From Lunularia cruciata (Eukaryota > Streptophyta > Marchantiopsida > Lunulariales > Lunulariaceae): 64,000 bases of DNA. Positions 46,140 through 58,435 of this stretch are shown here, one piece after another. The stretch is taken from the NCBI GenBank assembly GCA_948567375.1, contig OX419755.1, forward strand, positions 65,786,944 to 65,850,943. Reading direction: 5' to 3'. The notes under the pieces are model-generated. The model was not told the origin of the DNA. It worked only from the letters and a program-made list of their open reading frames with translations, and did no database searches. Made by a program: the position numbers and the translations under genes. How positions within the stretch are numbered: the first letter of the stretch is position 1; the number at the start of each line of letters is the position of its first letter.

Positions 46140-47640
46140 ATATGTCTTCCACTTCTATATCAATTATAGAGGGTACTTGGGAGCCAAACATTGGACCCAA
46201 GTTTACAAGAGGAGAAAGACATAGAGTTTGGAGGTTCTTAAAGAGCTACATAAGTTGTTTTGCCTTCATTACAAAGGATTTGGGTGCTCTAAAAGGATAT
46301 TGTATTCACATTGAGCTCACTAGTGACATACTAGTTCTTTTATTTCCTACAAATATAGTGACATGGAGAACCTTGATTTAGAGCCATCATTGAGACCTTT
46401 TTTAGGCTAGTTTGGTAGAGATTTCATATAGAGAGTATGCTTTAGCTACAATGATACCAAGCAAGAAGGATATGCATGTCAACTACACAAATAGGAGGAT
46501 GTGTGGAGATTACCATCCTATTAACCAACAAACTTGGGCTAATCAATATGTTATGCCTACATTAGAGGAGATCTTTGATGCATTTTGGCATGCAAAGGTC
46601 TTAAATAATTGGATTTTTGAGCAATATATCTTTAGTTTCCAATCAAGGAGGAAGACAAGTCCAAGATAATTTTTTGGGTGGCTATTGATCATCATGTAAG
46701 GATGTATTATATAAGTGGTAGTTCTTACTATTTGGGTTAAAGAATGCTCTTGTGAATTTCCAAAGAGTCATGGATAAGATCCTAGTAAGATCAGATTTTT
46801 CTTGGTGCTATATTGACAATATTTTTATCTATAACACTATTTGTTAATGGTATTTGAGAGATTGAGATCTCATGGACTCAAATTACATTCTAGGAATTGT
46901 AGATTTTTTTCATGAAAAGGTTGAGTTTTTGGTTCACACTATCTACCCTAGTGGACTTGGTGTTTAATGGACCAAGGTGTTCCTTAGCCTACAAGGTTTT
47001 CCTTTGCTTGGTGCAATAGACCAAGGTGTTATTGCATGTATTCCTTAGCCTACAAATGTGAGTAGAGTGAAAGTATTCCTTGGGTTTGCAAACTTCTATT
47101 ATTGAAATGTTAAAGGATTTAGTGCCATTGCCAAGGCCTTGACAAAGCTAACCAATTTTATACAAGTAATTTTAGAGAGATGAGCAAGAGAGAGCTTTTA
47201 TAGAACTCAAGGAGAGGTTTACATTGGCTCCTATTCTTAGGAGATTGATCAAAAGACAACCATTCCAAGTTCATATTGATTGGAGTATGTTGGGGCTTGG
47301 AGTCATCCAATAGGATAATGAGGAGAAAGATTTTGTGGTGGCCTATGATAGGTACTCCAATAATTAAGCAAAGGTGAGGTACAATTCATATAAGGGAGAA
47401 TGCTTGGCAATAGTGTGGGCAATAGCATATTTCTTATGTTACCTAGTTGGTAACCTTCACTCTCATCATTGAACATCAACCACTAAAGTGGTCGATGGAG
47501 TTTGATAAGCTTTTAGGGAAGCTTTTCATGATGTGCTTTGATTTTACAAGAGTACGAGTTCACAATTATACACAAACCAAAGTGGTGAACCATGATGTAG
47601 GTGGGTTGAGTAGAAAGCTATGTACCAAAAAATAGGATTA
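46140..47640 (+). pseudogene. Copy B reverse transcriptase and RNase H
   Basis: Parallel to A1 3470-4910: SLVEISYREYALATMIPSKKD (about 46405-46458), RRMCGDYHPINQQT (about 46492-46533), LFGLKNALVNFQRVMDKIL (about 46730-46785), and the RNase H segment IIEHQPLKWSMEFDKLLGKL (about 47465-47525). Broken in many places. Confidence 0.8.
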
Positions 47641-49000
47641 GATCAGAGCATAATGAGAAATATAGAAAGATGGTTTTAGGTTGGCATGCATTTACCTTTC
47701 TATGTATATATTTTGAGGTTTTGATAGTATCTCTCTCATATAGACAATAGGAGTTGTTTAGGTCGTAGATCCAAAGGGTGGAGATATTAGTATAGTTCAA
47801 TGAGAATTTTTTAATAATATCTTAGTGATGGATTATCTTTGCACTAGTGTAATGGGTGGCATAGTTGGTGCCAAGGAGAGAGACCATATCATTCAGCAAG
47901 CCAAGTGGTTTAGATTAGAGTATATATATCTTCTTTGTGTGTGGGAGGATGGTAGAGTATAAGTAGTATCCCTTTGATCTCAAGGCCATAGTTGGTACAT
48001 CATACTCATGAAAATCTAGGACATTTTAAGGTGAAGTGGACATATAATTTAGTCCAAACTCATTATTGGTGATGCGGTGTGCATGCCAATATATAATAGT
48101 GTGTTGCTAGATGTGTGGTTTGTGATTGAGTTAGAGTATCATTTAATGCTAGTATACCACAATCACATCCATTTCCTACCATGGGATTTGGTTACCATTG
48201 GAGTTTAAACTTTGTTAGAGCTTTATTGTTGACTATAAGACATCATTGGTATGTTTTAGTTATGGTAGAGCACTTCTCCAAGTGGATTGAGTGAGTGGTA
48301 CTTCTTGAAAAGTCTAGTGAAGGGAAAATTTACTCATTCTTGGATTAGATTCTTGGTCATTTTGGTGCACCAATTGAGGTCTTGACTAATCAAGGTATAG
48401 AGTTCTTGGGAAAGTTTCAAATCTTGTGTAGCTAGGCCTTGATTGATCATTGCATTACCTTCCAAGATCAAGATCATTCTAAGGGAAATGGCTTAGTAGA
48501 TAGAGTGGTTCAAATGGTGAAGAGAGGATTGCATAAGTATGGTTTGCAAAGAGACTATTTGGGAGACTAGGATCTCCAATTACCTTGGTTGGCCATGGGC
48601 TATTGGTTAAGCTAGCAAACCTCTGTAACATCCTTCTTTCCTTACAATCTACTCTATGGACAAGATCAGGATTTACTTATCACTATTTTCTTGATGTCAT
48701 TATAGTGTTGGACTTGGATAATCTAGACATGTGGGTAAGTGCATGTTCTCAACAAATAGAGATCTTTTGGAAAATGATACTTATGGCTTTTGAGAACTTA
48801 TAAATTTCTCAACATAGGGATACCTTATGTTGTACTACTATTCAAGGGAGAGTATATAGACCTTTGATCCATCAATTTCATCTAAGTGATTATGTATTTT
48901 TATAATATATAACTCAACCCACCTTTGATATGATTATAAGCCACTTTATCTTGAGAATATGGCCTCCCATGCCACTTCCCAAACATTGATAGCATTATAG
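47641..49000 (+). pseudogene. Copy B integrase
   Basis: Parallel to A1 4910-6350. The zinc-binding region is at about 47985-48130, the core at about 48190-48530 (HFSKWIEW, VLTNQGIEFLGKF), and the C-terminal region (VLDLDNLDMWVSACSQQ, about 48700-48750) continues to about 49000. Confidence 0.78.
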
Positions 49001-49165
49001 ACCTAAGCTTTGCAATTGTAGGTGCAAGCTTACGATGAATGTTAAGTGTGAAGCTACTTCTATGTTGGTGTGTGATAGCTATTTGAGAGGATGGTATATG
49101 GCATGTGTGACTCCTCCTCTCATGGTGGTTCCTCAAAGACAATATCTATGTCATAAATGTACTTG
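49001..49165 (+). pseudogene. Copy B PHD finger relic
   Basis: Aligns with the A1 PHD finger: MLVCDSYLRGWYMACVTPPL (about 49060-49118) then the VPQ and C-KCT end (about 49128-49164). This confirms that the PHD finger is a constant part of family A. Confidence 0.8.
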
Positions 49166-49338
49166 ACTTATAGCTAGTTCACTCTTTATGTGATATAGAT
49201 TGTAGATAGATGGCTAATGATAAGATCATAGACTATGATATGTGTGATATAGATTGTAGATAGATGGCTAATAATCATATACTTGGAGTAGATAGCTATA
49301 TAAAGTTAAAGGGATCTAACTACCAGCTAGGGAGCAAT

Positions 49339-49445
49339 TGTGACAATTTAGAGTTCATGTATGACTTTTGTATGAGTTGTGCTTCTATAATATATGATAA
49401 TGGTAATGATATATGTATATATGCATAACAGCCATAACACGTAAA
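49339..49445 (+). repeat. Start of the 3' LTR of copy B
   Basis: TGTGACAATTTAGAG follows the polypurine tract relic and aligns with A1 6717-6820 for about 100 bases, to gcataacagcc. Similarity to the A1 LTR then stops, so the LTR is truncated or interrupted. Confidence 0.7.
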
Positions 49446-49707
49446 CCTTCAACCATTAAGAAATATATTTTGATACTACTAAGACCACACCAAAATCCAA
49501 ATCTATTTAATATATAGATTTTTAAAATTTCAAGTGATTATTTAAATATGTGACACATATTAGGATCTTTTGTTTCTAGTTTCTTGGTTTTTAGACCTTG
49601 GTTTTATTGGAATCTAGTTCTGAGATGCTTGTTTTCATGAGAATATAGTTTTAAAATTAATGAAATGGGAAATAAGACTCATGACTGTTTATTATTTTTT
49701 ATATTTA

Positions 49708-49770
<63 letters not shown>

Positions 49771-50000
49771 CATGGATGATGGTCTGGTATGTTTGTGGGT
49801 ATATACAAGAGTATACTCTCTTTTATTATTATTTTTGTGCTAGTTGTGGTTTTACTTCTCTATGTGGTGCTATATAGAGCAACCCAAGATATGCCATACC
49901 TAATATATTATATGAGTGGGTTATGTTTAGCAAGTTTGTGGAAATATAAGATGGAGCATTCTATATCATTATTGTTGTCTTTGTTCTAGTTATGGCTTCT
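49446..50000. other. Unassigned AT-rich sequence with a TA microsatellite
   Basis: A run of about 28 TA units lies at 49711-49766. The open segment over it (49665-49877) is only translated microsatellite. I recognise nothing else. Confidence 0.6.
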
Positions 50001-50515
50001 CCATGTACTAGCCGCTTAGAGCAGTCCAAGATACATCATGATTGGTATCTCATAGACTGTTTACTCATAAGGAATAAACAAAGATGCATACAACTTATGA
50101 TTGTATTACTTGGTATGTATAGGGGAACAAGAGGCATATAACTCCATTGCTATTATTGACATCCAATATTACACATGTTACCTTGATGCCTTTCTTGGCT
50201 ATTTGAGTGTGCCTATTGAATCATGGGAGTGATAGTATCCAAAGTAAGCTATATTTAGGGCTCTTTGAAACTACTTTGCTACATTTATGTTTATTACATA
50301 ATTTCCTTATGCACATTAGAAAGGCTTTGTGCTTACCATTTGATTGATAGACAAATAATCCATTGGGTGACTTAGCATAGTTTGGATCTTCTTTACTCCT
50401 ATGATGTATCTTTGTAACATTAGAAGAGTACTACATTAGAAGGATAAAGAAATATGGTTGTTAGATTTTGTAGATTTTAACCTATACCTTGAGCTATTTT
50501 ATATGAAGAGTATAT

Positions 50516-50565
<50 letters not shown>

Positions 50566-50990
50566 TTTTGAGATACTTTCTATCACCAAACTTATAAATT
50601 CCATCTATTTATAAGTGTATAGGATCTTGGATCAAGCTAGAGAGCATACAAAAGCAACATGAGCACTAAAGCTTTCTCTCTAGCTAGTATCAACAAAAAA
50701 GACTATTTCACTTTTATACATATTATATCTTCTATTGGGAGAAAGAAGACCATTAGAGATCTTGAAGTATTAGCCAAAGGAGTTATTATGTCTTGATAGA
50801 AATTAATTTCCTATGCATTATATATTAATCCCATTCATTTCCTTGAGGTGCTTGTTAGATGATAGTTTATGAGCATCTTAAAGATGACTTCCCAATAGAT
50901 TATCCTTTTAATAGTTTCATAAACTTGTTTAGAGTGGTTATGACAATAGCACAAAAGAAGATTAGTAGATTAGTCTAGTGTTAATTAACA
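50001..50990 (+). repeat. Second copy of the unassigned repeat and start of the non-LTR RT
   Basis: Resembles 17050-18100 in the same order. The last part (50868-50960) encodes VYEHLKDDFPID, FNSFINLFRVVMTIAQKKIS, the start of the same RT family as at 17961. It includes a microsatellite of about 21 AT units at 50521-50562. It is cut at about 50990 by family C RT sequence. Confidence 0.5.
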
Positions 50991-51686
50991 TCTCATTGAC
51001 TATTGTGGTCTTAATAAATAAATTGTGAAGAATGCATATCTCTTGCCTTGGATTGATGACTTGTTGGATAAAATGAGTGAAGTATGATACTTCTCAAAGT
51101 TGGATCTTTGAAGTGATTATTGGTAAATTCTAATTGATGAGTAAGATATTTAGAAGATTACCTTTCATACAAAGCATGAGCATTTTGAATGGAGAGTTTT
51201 ATGTTTTGGGTTCACTAATGCTCCAATATTAAATCACCCAATCAAATGCATAAAATGCCAAAGGGACTATTGGATTGATACATGGTAGTGTTTATGGAGT
51301 AATTCAATGTCAACCAAAATGTGGTAAAATAGTCAAAATGGGTTTTTTCTATGGAGATATGAGTTAGAAATCACTAGAAGACAAAGGAAAAGTGTCATAA
51401 TGACTAATTCTTTATTGGTTGCTATTCAAACTCTTGTGAAAAATCATTTCCAGAGGAGTTTAGTGTCATCCTCTATGGTGTACTATAGAAAAGTGAGAAC
51501 TAAAATTGCTTTCAATAAATATTTATTCTAAATTAGTCCTCAAGGTGATGGTTCATTTGTCACAAAGTTCACTTTGCTTTGTAGTTGCTCCTCAAAAGGG
51601 TATAACTTGATTGATGGTTGTCATCCCTTGCTCTATGGTAAAAATGTAAACTTTATAAATATCTTGAATCCTCATAAATGCCAAAG
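50991..51686 (+). mobile_element. Family C fragment: RT piece, then unassigned sequence
   Basis: Bases 50991-51300 match the C2 RT at about 59430-59700 (DYCGLNK, YFSKLDL, RVLCFGFTNAPI text). From about 51330 to 51686 I see no match to other elements and no coding signal. The piece ends at the LTR of C1. Confidence 0.6.
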
Positions 51687-52074
51687 TGTAACAATATGAA
51701 GTTTAGCAACAAAGTTAGTCACGGCTAACAAAGTAGAGAATAGGCCAAATTAGCCTAGAATATTCCAAAAGTATCTAGGAAGCTTATTGGCTAGCTTAAC
51801 TTGCACCCCAAGTAGATAGCTTATAGAAGTTTCCAACTAGCTTAGCTTGCATGCCAAGTAGGTAACATCTAGAAGGAAGCTTCTTGGTTAACTTGGCTTG
51901 CATTCTAAGAAACCAGCTCAAGGCGGCTTCTTGAGAAGCTTCTCAAGAGTATTGTATCCTACCTATAAATACCAAAGCCAAAGCTCATGCTAGGAATTGA
52001 AGTTTTCACTCATTCAAGTGTTCCAATGTGAGCTTCCATTCTCTTATTTCTCTCCTTGTTCTCAATATTTTACA
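51687..52074 (+). repeat. 5' LTR of C1
   Basis: TGTAACAATATGAAG start and ATATTTTACA end, 388 bp, with tandem AAGCTT-rich units of the family C LTR (about 51770-51950) and a ctataaatacc TATA-like box at about 51962. Confidence 0.9.
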
Positions 52075-52075
52075 T

Positions 52076-52087
52076 TGGTATCAGAGC
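52076..52087 (+). other. Primer binding site of C1, initiator Met tRNA type
   Basis: TGGTATCAGAGC, one base after the LTR, is the standard initiator-Met primer site of plant LTR retrotransposons. The same site follows the LTR of C2. Confidence 0.93.
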
Positions 52088-53280
52088 AAGAATGGGATGG
52101 ATGGAATTTATAGACCACCAAATCCATTTCTACCAAACCATTGGGATTTTTGTGTCCATGTACTACCCAAGCATCACTTCATATAGTTCATCACCTCATG
52201 TTTTGGGCATAATATTTTGAATGCAATCACCTTGTTTGAGGAACCCTTGATACTTCCAATTGTAACTTATGGAGAATGGTAGACATGTTACATCTATGTG
52301 TTAGTAAATTAGATAAATTGGAAGAAGTGTGATAGAGTAGTACCCATGGCAGCAATGCTTGAGGTTATCATTATTATGTAACAACAAATATCATTATTAT
52401 GCAACAACAAATCGAGCACCTTACTTGATTGTTGGATGAACAAGAGCAACAACAAGAAGAGCACGTAAAGAGAGCACCATTTTGAGAAAGAGAAGACCAA
52501 ATCCAATTTCCAAAACCCAAGGTATTTGATAACAAGAATCTCTTGAGCATAGTGGAGAATTTTATATTTGACTATGAAAATTAATTTGAGGCTACAAATC
52601 TTCAAGATGAATGGAAATAAATTCTTTTAGCTTCAAGCTAATTGGACAGAGCAACAAAGCTATAGTGGCAATTTTGAGTGGAGTGAGCTAAAAGGCAATC
52701 TGTTGCACTAATCCTGATATAGAAAGAATTCAAGGGTGCAACAATTGGATGATTCCAAGTGATCAATGCCACACAAGATAAATTGGTAGAGTTGTAGCAT
52801 GTTGGTTTTGTAAAAAGCTACGCCACACAATTCTAGAACACCATTATGCAAATTCTAGATATAATGGATGGTGAAGCTCTGGATCTATTTGAGAGGGGCT
52901 TGAAGTCACAAACTAAATTAGAAGTGACTATGTGGGAGCCAAAATACTTGGAAGAAGCCATGGAGTTAGCAAAGCACTTTGATTCCTTAGTTGCAACAAC
53001 TTGGTCTTGACTTTGACCTTCACAACACCAACTAGCACATTACACACGTGTGGAGGAGCCAACAATGATGGAGATTGATGCCATCTAATGGAGACCACTT
53101 GGTACAATGGATCAAGAAAGATTGTGGCAAAATGGCAATTGTTTTTATTATCACTAGATTGGGCATTGCATTGCTGAATTTCCACTCAAGAATAAGCAAT
53201 CTTGACAAATTGTTCAAATGGAGGTTGTAGAGAAAAATGATCAAGAAAATGAGGAATCCAAGTAGGACATTTTGAGCCAC
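52088..53280 (+). pseudogene. C1 gag
   Basis: Parallel to C2 57264-58430: segments for FEATNLQDEW (52590), QFWNTIMQIL-like text near 52836, and EALDLFERGLKSQTKLE (52873-52925). A knuckle relic is near 53140-53190 (text for GHCIAEFPL). Decay is heavy. Confidence 0.75.
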
Positions 53281-53645
53281 CAACTAGGAACTTGATTAGT
53301 TCTAATGGGATTGAGGGCTTGACCTATGCAAGTTTGCTTCACTTGCAAGGTATGATATCTAATTGTGGTTGTATGATTTTGGTTGATTCTGGAAGTTCAA
53401 AGAATTGCATGTCTATGCAATTAGCAAAGGAATTGAGTATTCCTATCAAGCCAATAAATGAAAGTAGATTGATGATGGCGGATCTACATTTTGTACCTTG
53501 CATTTAGTTACCTTCAAGATGGGAGGAGTATTTGGAGTGTATAGGGTCTGGAGTGACACCTCTACGATATGATGTCATTTTGGGTTTGCCTTGGCTTGAA
53601 TGTCATAAGGTTCAATTTGATTAAAACCGACAACAAATTCAAGTA
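53281..53645 (+). pseudogene. C1 protease
   Basis: MILVDSGSSKNCMSMQLAKE (about 53370-53430) has the DSGS active site. DVILGLPWLECHKVQFD (about 53572-53622) is the domain end, followed by the D-KIQVQHQGR-type linker seen in C2. Confidence 0.82.
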
Positions 53646-53710
53646 CAACACCAAGGAAGGAATGTCTTATTAGGTTGTCTAGCACCTTTGAGTAAGATCC
53701 TAAGAATAGT

Positions 53711-54010
53711 AAGTCCCAAGATGGGAAAGTTGTAAGGAAAGTAGCTATAAAGCAAGCTTTGAAGAAAGAGAAGTCCTAAGATGAGAATTTTGTAAGGAAA
53801 GCAACCATAGAGCAAGCTTTGAAGGAAGAGAAGTCCCAAGATGGGAAATTTGTAAGGAAAGAAGCCATAAAGCAAGCTTTGAAGGAAGTGAAGTCCAAAG
53901 ATGGGAATTGTGTTAAGAAAGTAGCCATAGAGCAAGCCTTGAAGGAAGATAAGTCCTTAGATGGGAAGCTTGTTAGTGAAGCAGCCATAGGGCAAGCTTT
54001 GGAAGAAGAT
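53711..54010 (+). repeat. Five exact-length 60-bp coding repeats between protease and RT of C1
   Basis: Five consecutive 60-bp units (53711, 53771, 53831, 53891, 53951) each encode a 20-residue version of KSQDGKFVRKEAIKQALKEE. The pattern is K-S-x-D-G-x(2)-V-x(3)-A-I-x-Q-A-L-x-E-x, basic-acidic and probably helical. C2 has three such units. Confidence 0.93.
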
Positions 54011-55340
54011 AAGTTTGTTTTTACGGTGTGGATCAAGTTGATTGCACAAGGAGAATTTGTAGAGAGTTAGGAGCCTCATCAACCATTGAGCAATGGTTGA
54101 TCAAATAGTTAAGGAGTTTGCGGTTGTGTTTTTGGATGATTTACCAAAGGGATCATCCTTTGATCATGGTATGCCCTTCAAGATTGAGTTATTAGTAGGG
54201 AGTACTCCAATGAGTAGACCAATCTATTGGCTCTCACCAAAGGAGTTGGAGGAGTTACAAATAACACTCACAAAGTTGTTGGAGAAGGATTTCATACAAC
54301 ATAGTACATCTCCTTGGGGAGCACCAATACTATTTATTCCAAAGAAGGATGGAGGAATTTTTTTTAATATTGATTACTATGGGCTCAATAAATAAACTAT
54401 GAATAATGCATACCCTTGCCTTGAATTGATGACTTGCGTGATCAATCTTTGTGAGCACAATACTTCTCCAAGTTGGATCTTCATAATGACTATTGTAGAT
54501 CTCTATTGATAGGGAGGATGTGCAAAAGACTACTCTTTGCACAAGGTATGGACATTTTGAGTAGAGAGTTCTCCCTTTTAGGCTCACTAATGCCCCAACA
54601 GTCTTCATAGATCAGATGCATTGGGTGTTAGATCATATGCATTGGGTGTTCACCAAGGTTTGGATTGGTACATGGTGGTGTTCTTGGATGATATCTTAAT
54701 CAAGCAAGATAGAGGCAAACCATGTGAATCACATGCAAGAAGTCCTAAGACAATTACGATAGTGGAAGTTTTATTGCAAGAAGTCAAAGTGTGCCTTTTG
54801 GCAGAAGGAAGTAACCTTCTTGGGTCATAAGATTTCATTGGAGGAGATCAAGATGGATGAGGAGAAAATCAAGGCCATCCATGATTGGCCTACTCCAAAA
54901 AAATGCTATTGAAATACGGGCATTTAAAGGATTGGCTAGTTTTTATTGATGGTTCATCTATTACTATGCTCATGTGGCCGCACCATTGACCAATCTCTTG
55001 GAGAAGAACTTGAGCTTTCAATGGACCAAAATTTGAAAAATATGGTATCTTCAAGACCAATCCTCAACCATATGATCCTCAACCATATGATCCTCAACTA
55101 CCATGTGTGGTTCATTTTGATACTTCTAACTTTGCAATTGGAGTCGTGTTGCAATAGGAATTCATAGATGGATTGCATCTTATTGCCTTTGTGTCTTGTG
55201 GACTTAATATAGCAGAAAGGAATTACTTTGCTTGGGATCAAGAACAACTAGCAATGGTATATGCCACCAAAGTATGGAGGCATTATCTCTTGGGGAAAAA
55301 AGTGGTCATGTGAACTGATCACAAGCCCTTATTGCAAATA
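54010..55340 (+). pseudogene. C1 reverse transcriptase and RNase H
   Basis: RT start MVDQIVKEFAVVFLDDLPKG, IYWLSPKELEELQITL, DFIQHSTSPWGAPILFIPKK (54090-54350). The catalytic region reads YMVVFLDDILIK (about 54668-54705). RNase H relic at about 55100-55340 (text for VVHFDTSNFAIGVVLQ). Confidence 0.8.
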
Positions 55341-55469
55341 TTACATTTGGAACACATGAAGAGTCAACATCATTGATGGGAGGAACAACTATAGTTGTTT
55401 GACATCAAACTTGAGTAAAAACCTGGTTGGTTCTATGTCATCCCTGATGCTTTATCATGACAACTTGAT

Positions 55470-56788
55470 TTGAAGTCTCTTCTTCTCCTCATGGTGGTAG
55501 TTATGACGGTGTCAATTGACTCCAAAGTCCAAACCGAGTTTAGGACAACTCTACAACAAGATCCATTCTTTCAGATGGTACAAGGTTATCTTGTAGCATG
55601 CAACAAGGGGTGCAACACCCTCTCCTACAAGGAAGGTCTTCTATTATGTGAGAACTGGATTTATCTTCTAGCCAAGGATGATCTCTGGCTTGTGTCCTCC
55701 AAGAAGCCCATGACTTACCAATTGTTGGTCACATAGGTGTGGACAAGACCTTGGGTAACCTCCAATGCCAATGGTGGTAGCCCAACATGACATGAGATTT
55801 TCAAGAGTTTGTTTGATCATGTGAGAGCTGCCAATGCAACAAGACCAGCAGCCAAAAACTTAGTGGACTCCTTCAACCACTTCCCATTCCATTTTCTTGA
55901 TGAAAACACATAGGCTTGGATATCATCACATCCTTGCCCAAGACAAAGCAAGATCACATGACGATCATGGTATTTGTGGATAAGCAAAGTAAGCAAATCC
56001 ATTTGGCACCAACCCTTGATACCATGGATGCTCCAACATTAGCACAAATCTACTTTGACAATATCTTTAAGCATCATGGGATGCCGCATGTACTCATCTC
56101 TGACCATGATCCTTGATTCATTGGAAAGTTTTGGCAAACACTCTTCTAGATACTCGGCACTAAACTTGCTTTGCCCATGGCCTATTATCCTCAAACTAAT
56201 AGACAAACCAAACATGCAAATCACACCTTGGAAGATATGCTATGTGCCTTTATCAATGTTCACCATACAAATTGGGATTGATGTCTTGCAACTACAGAGT
56301 TTGCCTACAATAATTCCAAATAGGCAAGCACTAGATTTTCTCTTTTCTTTCTCAATTTTGGCTGAGATCCATTTGTTTGAGGATCTCTACTTGCTCCTCT
56401 TCCATCTCATGTTTCTCATACTTCAACCTTCTTGATTTCCATATCCCAATCACTCCAACAACCCAAATCTCACCTCCTTGTTGCTCAAAATTGTCAAAAA
56501 CAATATGCGGACCACCGTCATCATGATCTCACCTTTGAAGTAGATGATCATGTCATGTTATCCTTTAGTAACCTATCCCTCCCACTTGATACCCAAGTTC
56601 ATAAACTCACTTATAATTGGATAGTACCCTTTGGTGTCACTCAAATGATTTCTCTTTTTGCTTATCGACTTGCCTTGCCTTGTTATATGTGCATCCACTC
56701 TATCTTTCACATTTCCAAGTTGAAACCCTTTATTCCTAACCCATCTTCTCTTTCCTCTCGTGTCCAACCTCCTCTTCCTATCCTTATT
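55470..56788 (+). pseudogene. C1 integrase, truncated
   Basis: KPMTYQLLVT (about 55706-55735) precedes the zinc domain. The core shows LDIITSLPKTKQDHMTIMVF (about 55914-55975), HGMPHVLISDHDP (about 56077-56116), and TNRQTKHANH text for the third motif (about 56200-56225). The C-terminal segment DDHVMLSFSNLSLPLDTQVH and FHISKLKPFIPNPSSLSS (to about 56760) stops at C3 before any chromodomain. Confidence 0.82.
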
Positions 56789-56841
56789 TGTAAAAGATCG
56801 AGACCGATGAGAGAAACAGAAGAATGGAAGATCACATTGGG

Positions 56842-57250
56842 TGTAACAATATGGAGGTTAGTGACGTAGTTAGTAAGGCTAACAAAGTAGAGACTAAGCC
56901 AAATTAGCCTAGAATATTTGAAAAGCATCTAGAAAGCTTCTTGGGAAGCTTCCCGACTAGTTAACTTGCACTCCAAGCAAGTAGCTTCTAGAAGCTTCTA
57001 ACTAGCATAGCTTGCACGCCAAGTAGATGGCTTCTAGAACAAAGCTTCTTGAGAAGCTTCCTAGTTAACTTGGCTTGCACTCCAAGAAAGCAGCTCAAGG
57101 AAGCTTCTTGAGAAGCTTCTCAAGGGCCTTGTGTGTACCTATAAATACCAAATCCAAAGTGATGCTAGACATTTGGATTTTTCCCTCACTCAAGTGTCCT
57201 AATGTGAGTTTCCATTCTCCTAATTCTCTCCTCGGTCTTGGTCTTTTACA
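56842..57250 (+). repeat. 5' LTR of C2
   Basis: TGTAACAATATGG to GTCTTTTACA. Contains tandem AAGCTT-rich units (about 56930-57110), a perfect 18-bp palindrome CTTGAGAAGCTTCTCAAG at 57107-57124, and a ctataaatacc TATA-like box at about 57139. Confidence 0.95.
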
Positions 57251-57251
57251 T

Positions 57252-57263
57252 TGGTATCAGAGC
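57252..57263 (+). other. Primer binding site of C2
   Basis: TGGTATCAGAGC, initiator Met tRNA type, one base after the LTR. Confidence 0.94.
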
Positions 57264-58435
57264 AGGAATGGAATGGATGGAACTTATGGACCACCAAATC
57301 CACTTGCACCAAACCATTGGGATTTTCATGTCAAGATATTACCCAAGCATTGTTTCACACAATTCATCACCTCCCACTTTGGGCAGGATTTTCTACATAT
57401 GATCACCGTGTTTGAGGAACCCTTGTTAATTCCGGTTGTAACTTATGGAGAACGGTGGATGTGCTGCATCTACATATTAATCAATTAGATAAAAAGGGAA
57501 TAGTGGGATAGAGTAGTAGCCATGGCAGCAATATCCTTACGATGCAGCAATAGATCGAGCACTTGACTTGATTGCTAGATGAACAAGATCAACAACGATG
57601 AGAACATATAAAGAGAGCGCCAATTCGAGATGGAGAAGATCACATTCAATTTGCATTCAATTGCATCCAAAACCCAAGGTGTTTGAAGGCAAGAATCTTC
57701 TGAGCACGGTGGAGAATTTTGTGTTTGACTGTGAACGTTACTTTGAAGCCACTAATCTTCAAGATGAATAGAAATAGATTCTCTTGGCCTCTAGCCAATT
57801 AGATGGTGTGGCAAAATTTTGGTGGCAATTTCAAGTGGAGCGAGCTGAACAACATATTGTTGCACCAATTTTGACATGGGTAGAGTTCAAGGATGCAATA
57901 GTGGGTCACTTTCAAACTATAAATGCCACCCGTGCTATACAAGATAAATTAGTGGAGTTGAAGCAAGTTGGCTCAATAAGGAGCTACATCACACAATTTT
58001 AGAACATCATCATGCATATTCCAAATATACAAGAAGGTGAAGTTCTAGATTGATTTGTGCGGGGATCAAAGTCACAAACCAAATTGGAGGAGACCTTGCA
58101 AGAACCACAAAATGTAGAAGAAGCCATGCAATTGGCTGAGCACTTTGATTCCTTGGTTGCAAAAACTTGGTCTTGAACTCAACCTACACAAGGCCTACCA
58201 ATACACTATGCACGGGTGGAGGAACCAGCACTAATGGAGATTGATGCTATCCAACGGAGACCACTTGGTACAACAGATAAAGAACGATTATGACAAAATG
58301 GAGGTTTTTTTTAATTGTCACCAAGTTGGACATTGCATTGAATGTCCACTTAGGAATGAGCAACCTCAACAAGTTGCCCAAATGGAGATTGTGGAATAGA
58401 ATGATCAAGGAAACGAGGAATCCCAATAGGAGATT
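57264..58435 (+). pseudogene. C2 gag
   Basis: Clear segment 57784-58002: ASSQLDGVAKFWWQFQVERA, WVEFKDAIVGHF, KLVELKQVGSIRSYITQF, the retrotransposon gag core. A knuckle relic (NCHQVGHCIEC) is at about 58313-58345, and a Gln-rich tail follows. Confidence 0.85.

Larger units (their letters stand above)
51687..56788 (+). mobile_element. Family C copy C1: chromovirus, cut by C3 at its 3' end
   Basis: 5' LTR, primer site, gag, protease, a 20-residue repeat region, RT, RNase H and integrase, in that order. It stops at 56788 in the integrase C-terminus where the LTR of C3 (minus) begins. The rest presumably lies beyond the window. It has well over a dozen breaks. The 5-base sequence before its LTR is caaag; its partner cannot be seen. 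Confidence 0.88.

Noticed and set aside
49665-49877. Open frame with a long run of alternating Tyr and Ile
   Set aside because: It is a translated TA microsatellite, not a protein.
57107-57124. Palindrome as a transcription terminator
   Set aside because: It lies upstream of the TATA-like box in a plant LTR, with no reason to act as a bacterial-style terminator.
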